From contig JAWRVZ010000039.1 in the NCBI GenBank assembly GCA_037043235.1, forward strand, positions 3,427,001 to 3,491,000: DNA of 64,000 bases, given 5' to 3'. Position numbers and translations under genes: made by a program. Shown here piece by piece: positions 62,753-64,000 of the stretch. The stretch's first letter is position 1. The number at the start of each line of letters is the position of its first letter. The notes beneath the pieces are model-generated. The model was not told the DNA's origin. It did not search any database and saw only the letters and a list, made by a program, of their open reading frames with translations. The stretch comes from Rhodeus uyekii. Taxonomy: Eukaryota; Chordata; Actinopteri; Cypriniformes; Acheilognathidae.

Positions 62753-64000
62753 TAGTTGCACAATTTGCAAACACACCATCACACAAACACAGGCGCACAC
62801 ACAATAACGTGGCAAAACAAAAAACAGCCCTGAGTGTGGTAATTCAAATTCTTTGTAAGATTTCCTGATGACAATAATAATAGGATCTTAGCATCTCTAC
62901 TGAAAGAAGATGGCATCTTTTTCCTTTTACACGTCATCTGAACTAATAAATGCGGTCATTCCACAGATCACAGAGGTTCATTCAGATACAGCAGGAACAA
63001 AGCACAATGACCCCATAAAAGAAATAAAAAATGCCATTTCTTTCCTCTTTCCTACCCCCAGTCTTAGTAAATACAAGAAGATAGATCACCGATTCAAATG
63101 CAATAACTGTAAAAGAGGGAAGTAAAGAAAAAACAACAACACGGTGATAGCTAACGTGTTGGTCATGTCCTTGTCGTGGACAGGTAATCCATCCGCACTG
63201 AGGTCATCAAACCGGTTATTCAACAACCCAGAGAAAGATGAAACCAGAGCAACATTTGTGAAGAGATTCAGCATAAACTCACTCAAACTCACTGAAGTTG
63301 TTCTGTGCCACACTAAAGTGGTTTTGATTTCAACCTATAAAATTAAGGCAAGTTATACACTTTTCTTTGAGAATAACTTAATACAGGGCCCATGTCGAGT
63401 TACTGGCTGAACTCCATTGAGGGCAAATCAACTCAACACTACTCAAATTTAGCAGGACATAAACCAAGTAAGCACATCGCCAACCACAAGCTACAATGTG
63501 GGTACTGGATTTGTGCCCACTCTCACTGGAGGAAGGCTGTAATAAAACTTCTATGGTTTTCCAAAGCTCATATTTTGGTCTCCTTGCTGAAACCTGTTTT
63601 CATCACCACAGACACTGCAAATTGATATGGCCTAAAAACTTTGTTTGTATGACCCAAGTGACTTTAACATTGATTGGAATGAGATGCATCAAAAACTGAT
63701 CCTCACATACCAGTGTGTCAAGACTTAAACTCCAAAAACTGAACGTTTCTCTGTACTTCCTCTGGAGGCCCAATGTAAGCCAAACGCAAAAGTTCCCTTG
63801 ATGCAAATGGTGGCCGTCCTCAAATCCATAATGTTTTATTGATTTGCATGTATTTAGCCACATTTTCCGCATACTAAACCCTTACTAGACTCCTGGCACA
63901 TTGTGGGTAGCTTAAATATTAGTGATCCAAAACTCTGCCGTTCTTTTATAATGGCTCCAGTGGTTAAAGTAAGGATTAAACAACTACAAGCATCCTTCTA

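Larger units (their letters stand above)
61059..64000 (-). other. spint2 upstream intron or 5' flank
   Basis: It contains repeat family A (61195-61515) and a transposon (61593-62752). 62755-64000 holds AT-rich sequence with short frames. No exon with a signal peptide or further Kunitz domain could be recognised. Confidence 0.55.

Noticed and set aside
63086..63313. Candidate first exon of spint2 on the minus strand
   Set aside because: The start is not followed by a plausible signal peptide and the hydrophobic part comes last. No donor of the required phase 1 was clear.

Overview
The window is vertebrate DNA, almost certainly from a ray-finned cyprinid-type fish. It has large introns, GT/AG splice sites, long GATA/GACA and GT microsatellites, and a dense load of fish-type DNA transposons, L2-like LINE remnants, solo LTRs and a BEL/Pao retrotransposon. 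There are no operons, ribosome binding sites, tRNA/rRNA genes or CRISPR arrays.

Two host genes were identified, both on the minus strand and head-to-tail. (1) plekhg2, a Rho-family guanine nucleotide exchange factor, fills the left two thirds. Its start codon is at 27297, 19 coding exons run leftward to base 1, and the last exon continues off the window. All 18 exon junctions were placed by hand and keep one reading frame for about 1802 codons. The DH domain is in exons at 22.7-6.5 kb, the PH domain in exons at 6.5-5.9 kb, and the long Ser-rich tail in three large exons at 3.8-0 kb. An 11-nt microexon lies at 4723-4733. A CpG-rich stretch at about 41.5-42.1 kb with a good minus-strand splice donor is the likely promoter and 5' UTR exon. 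(2) A spint2-like (HAI-2) membrane-anchored Kunitz protease inhibitor lies at 58373-61058. It has two Kunitz domains, linker exons, a transmembrane segment and a short tail. Its N-terminal exons lie to the right of what I could recognise. SPINT2 and PLEKHG2 are both in human 19q13.2, so the pairing looks like conserved synteny.

Between and inside these genes the DNA is mainly repeats. The most striking is a 5.56-kb BEL/Pao retrotransposon (33466-39025, plus strand, antisense to plekhg2 in its first intron). Its two 360-bp LTRs look identical, but the integrase core is missing in frame from pol. Others are three minus-strand solo LTRs (one with a perfect 5-bp target duplication), several pogo/Tigger-like TA-flanked elements (one inserted inside another repeat), an L2-like LINE relic inside an older inverted-repeat element, a 348-bp MITE with near-perfect 23-bp ends, a degenerate 20-nt-period minisatellite and a tRNA-derived SINE piece. 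The 42.3-57.6 kb intergenic interval shows no convincing gene.

Region by region: 1-7.0 kb plekhg2 3' coding exons; 7.0-27.3 kb remaining plekhg2 coding exons in repeat-rich introns; 27.3-41.5 kb first intron with the BEL element; 41.5-42.1 kb putative promoter; 42.3-57.6 kb repeat-rich intergenic DNA; 57.6-61.1 kb spint2; 61.1-64 kb upstream spint2 intron or flank with a transposon.
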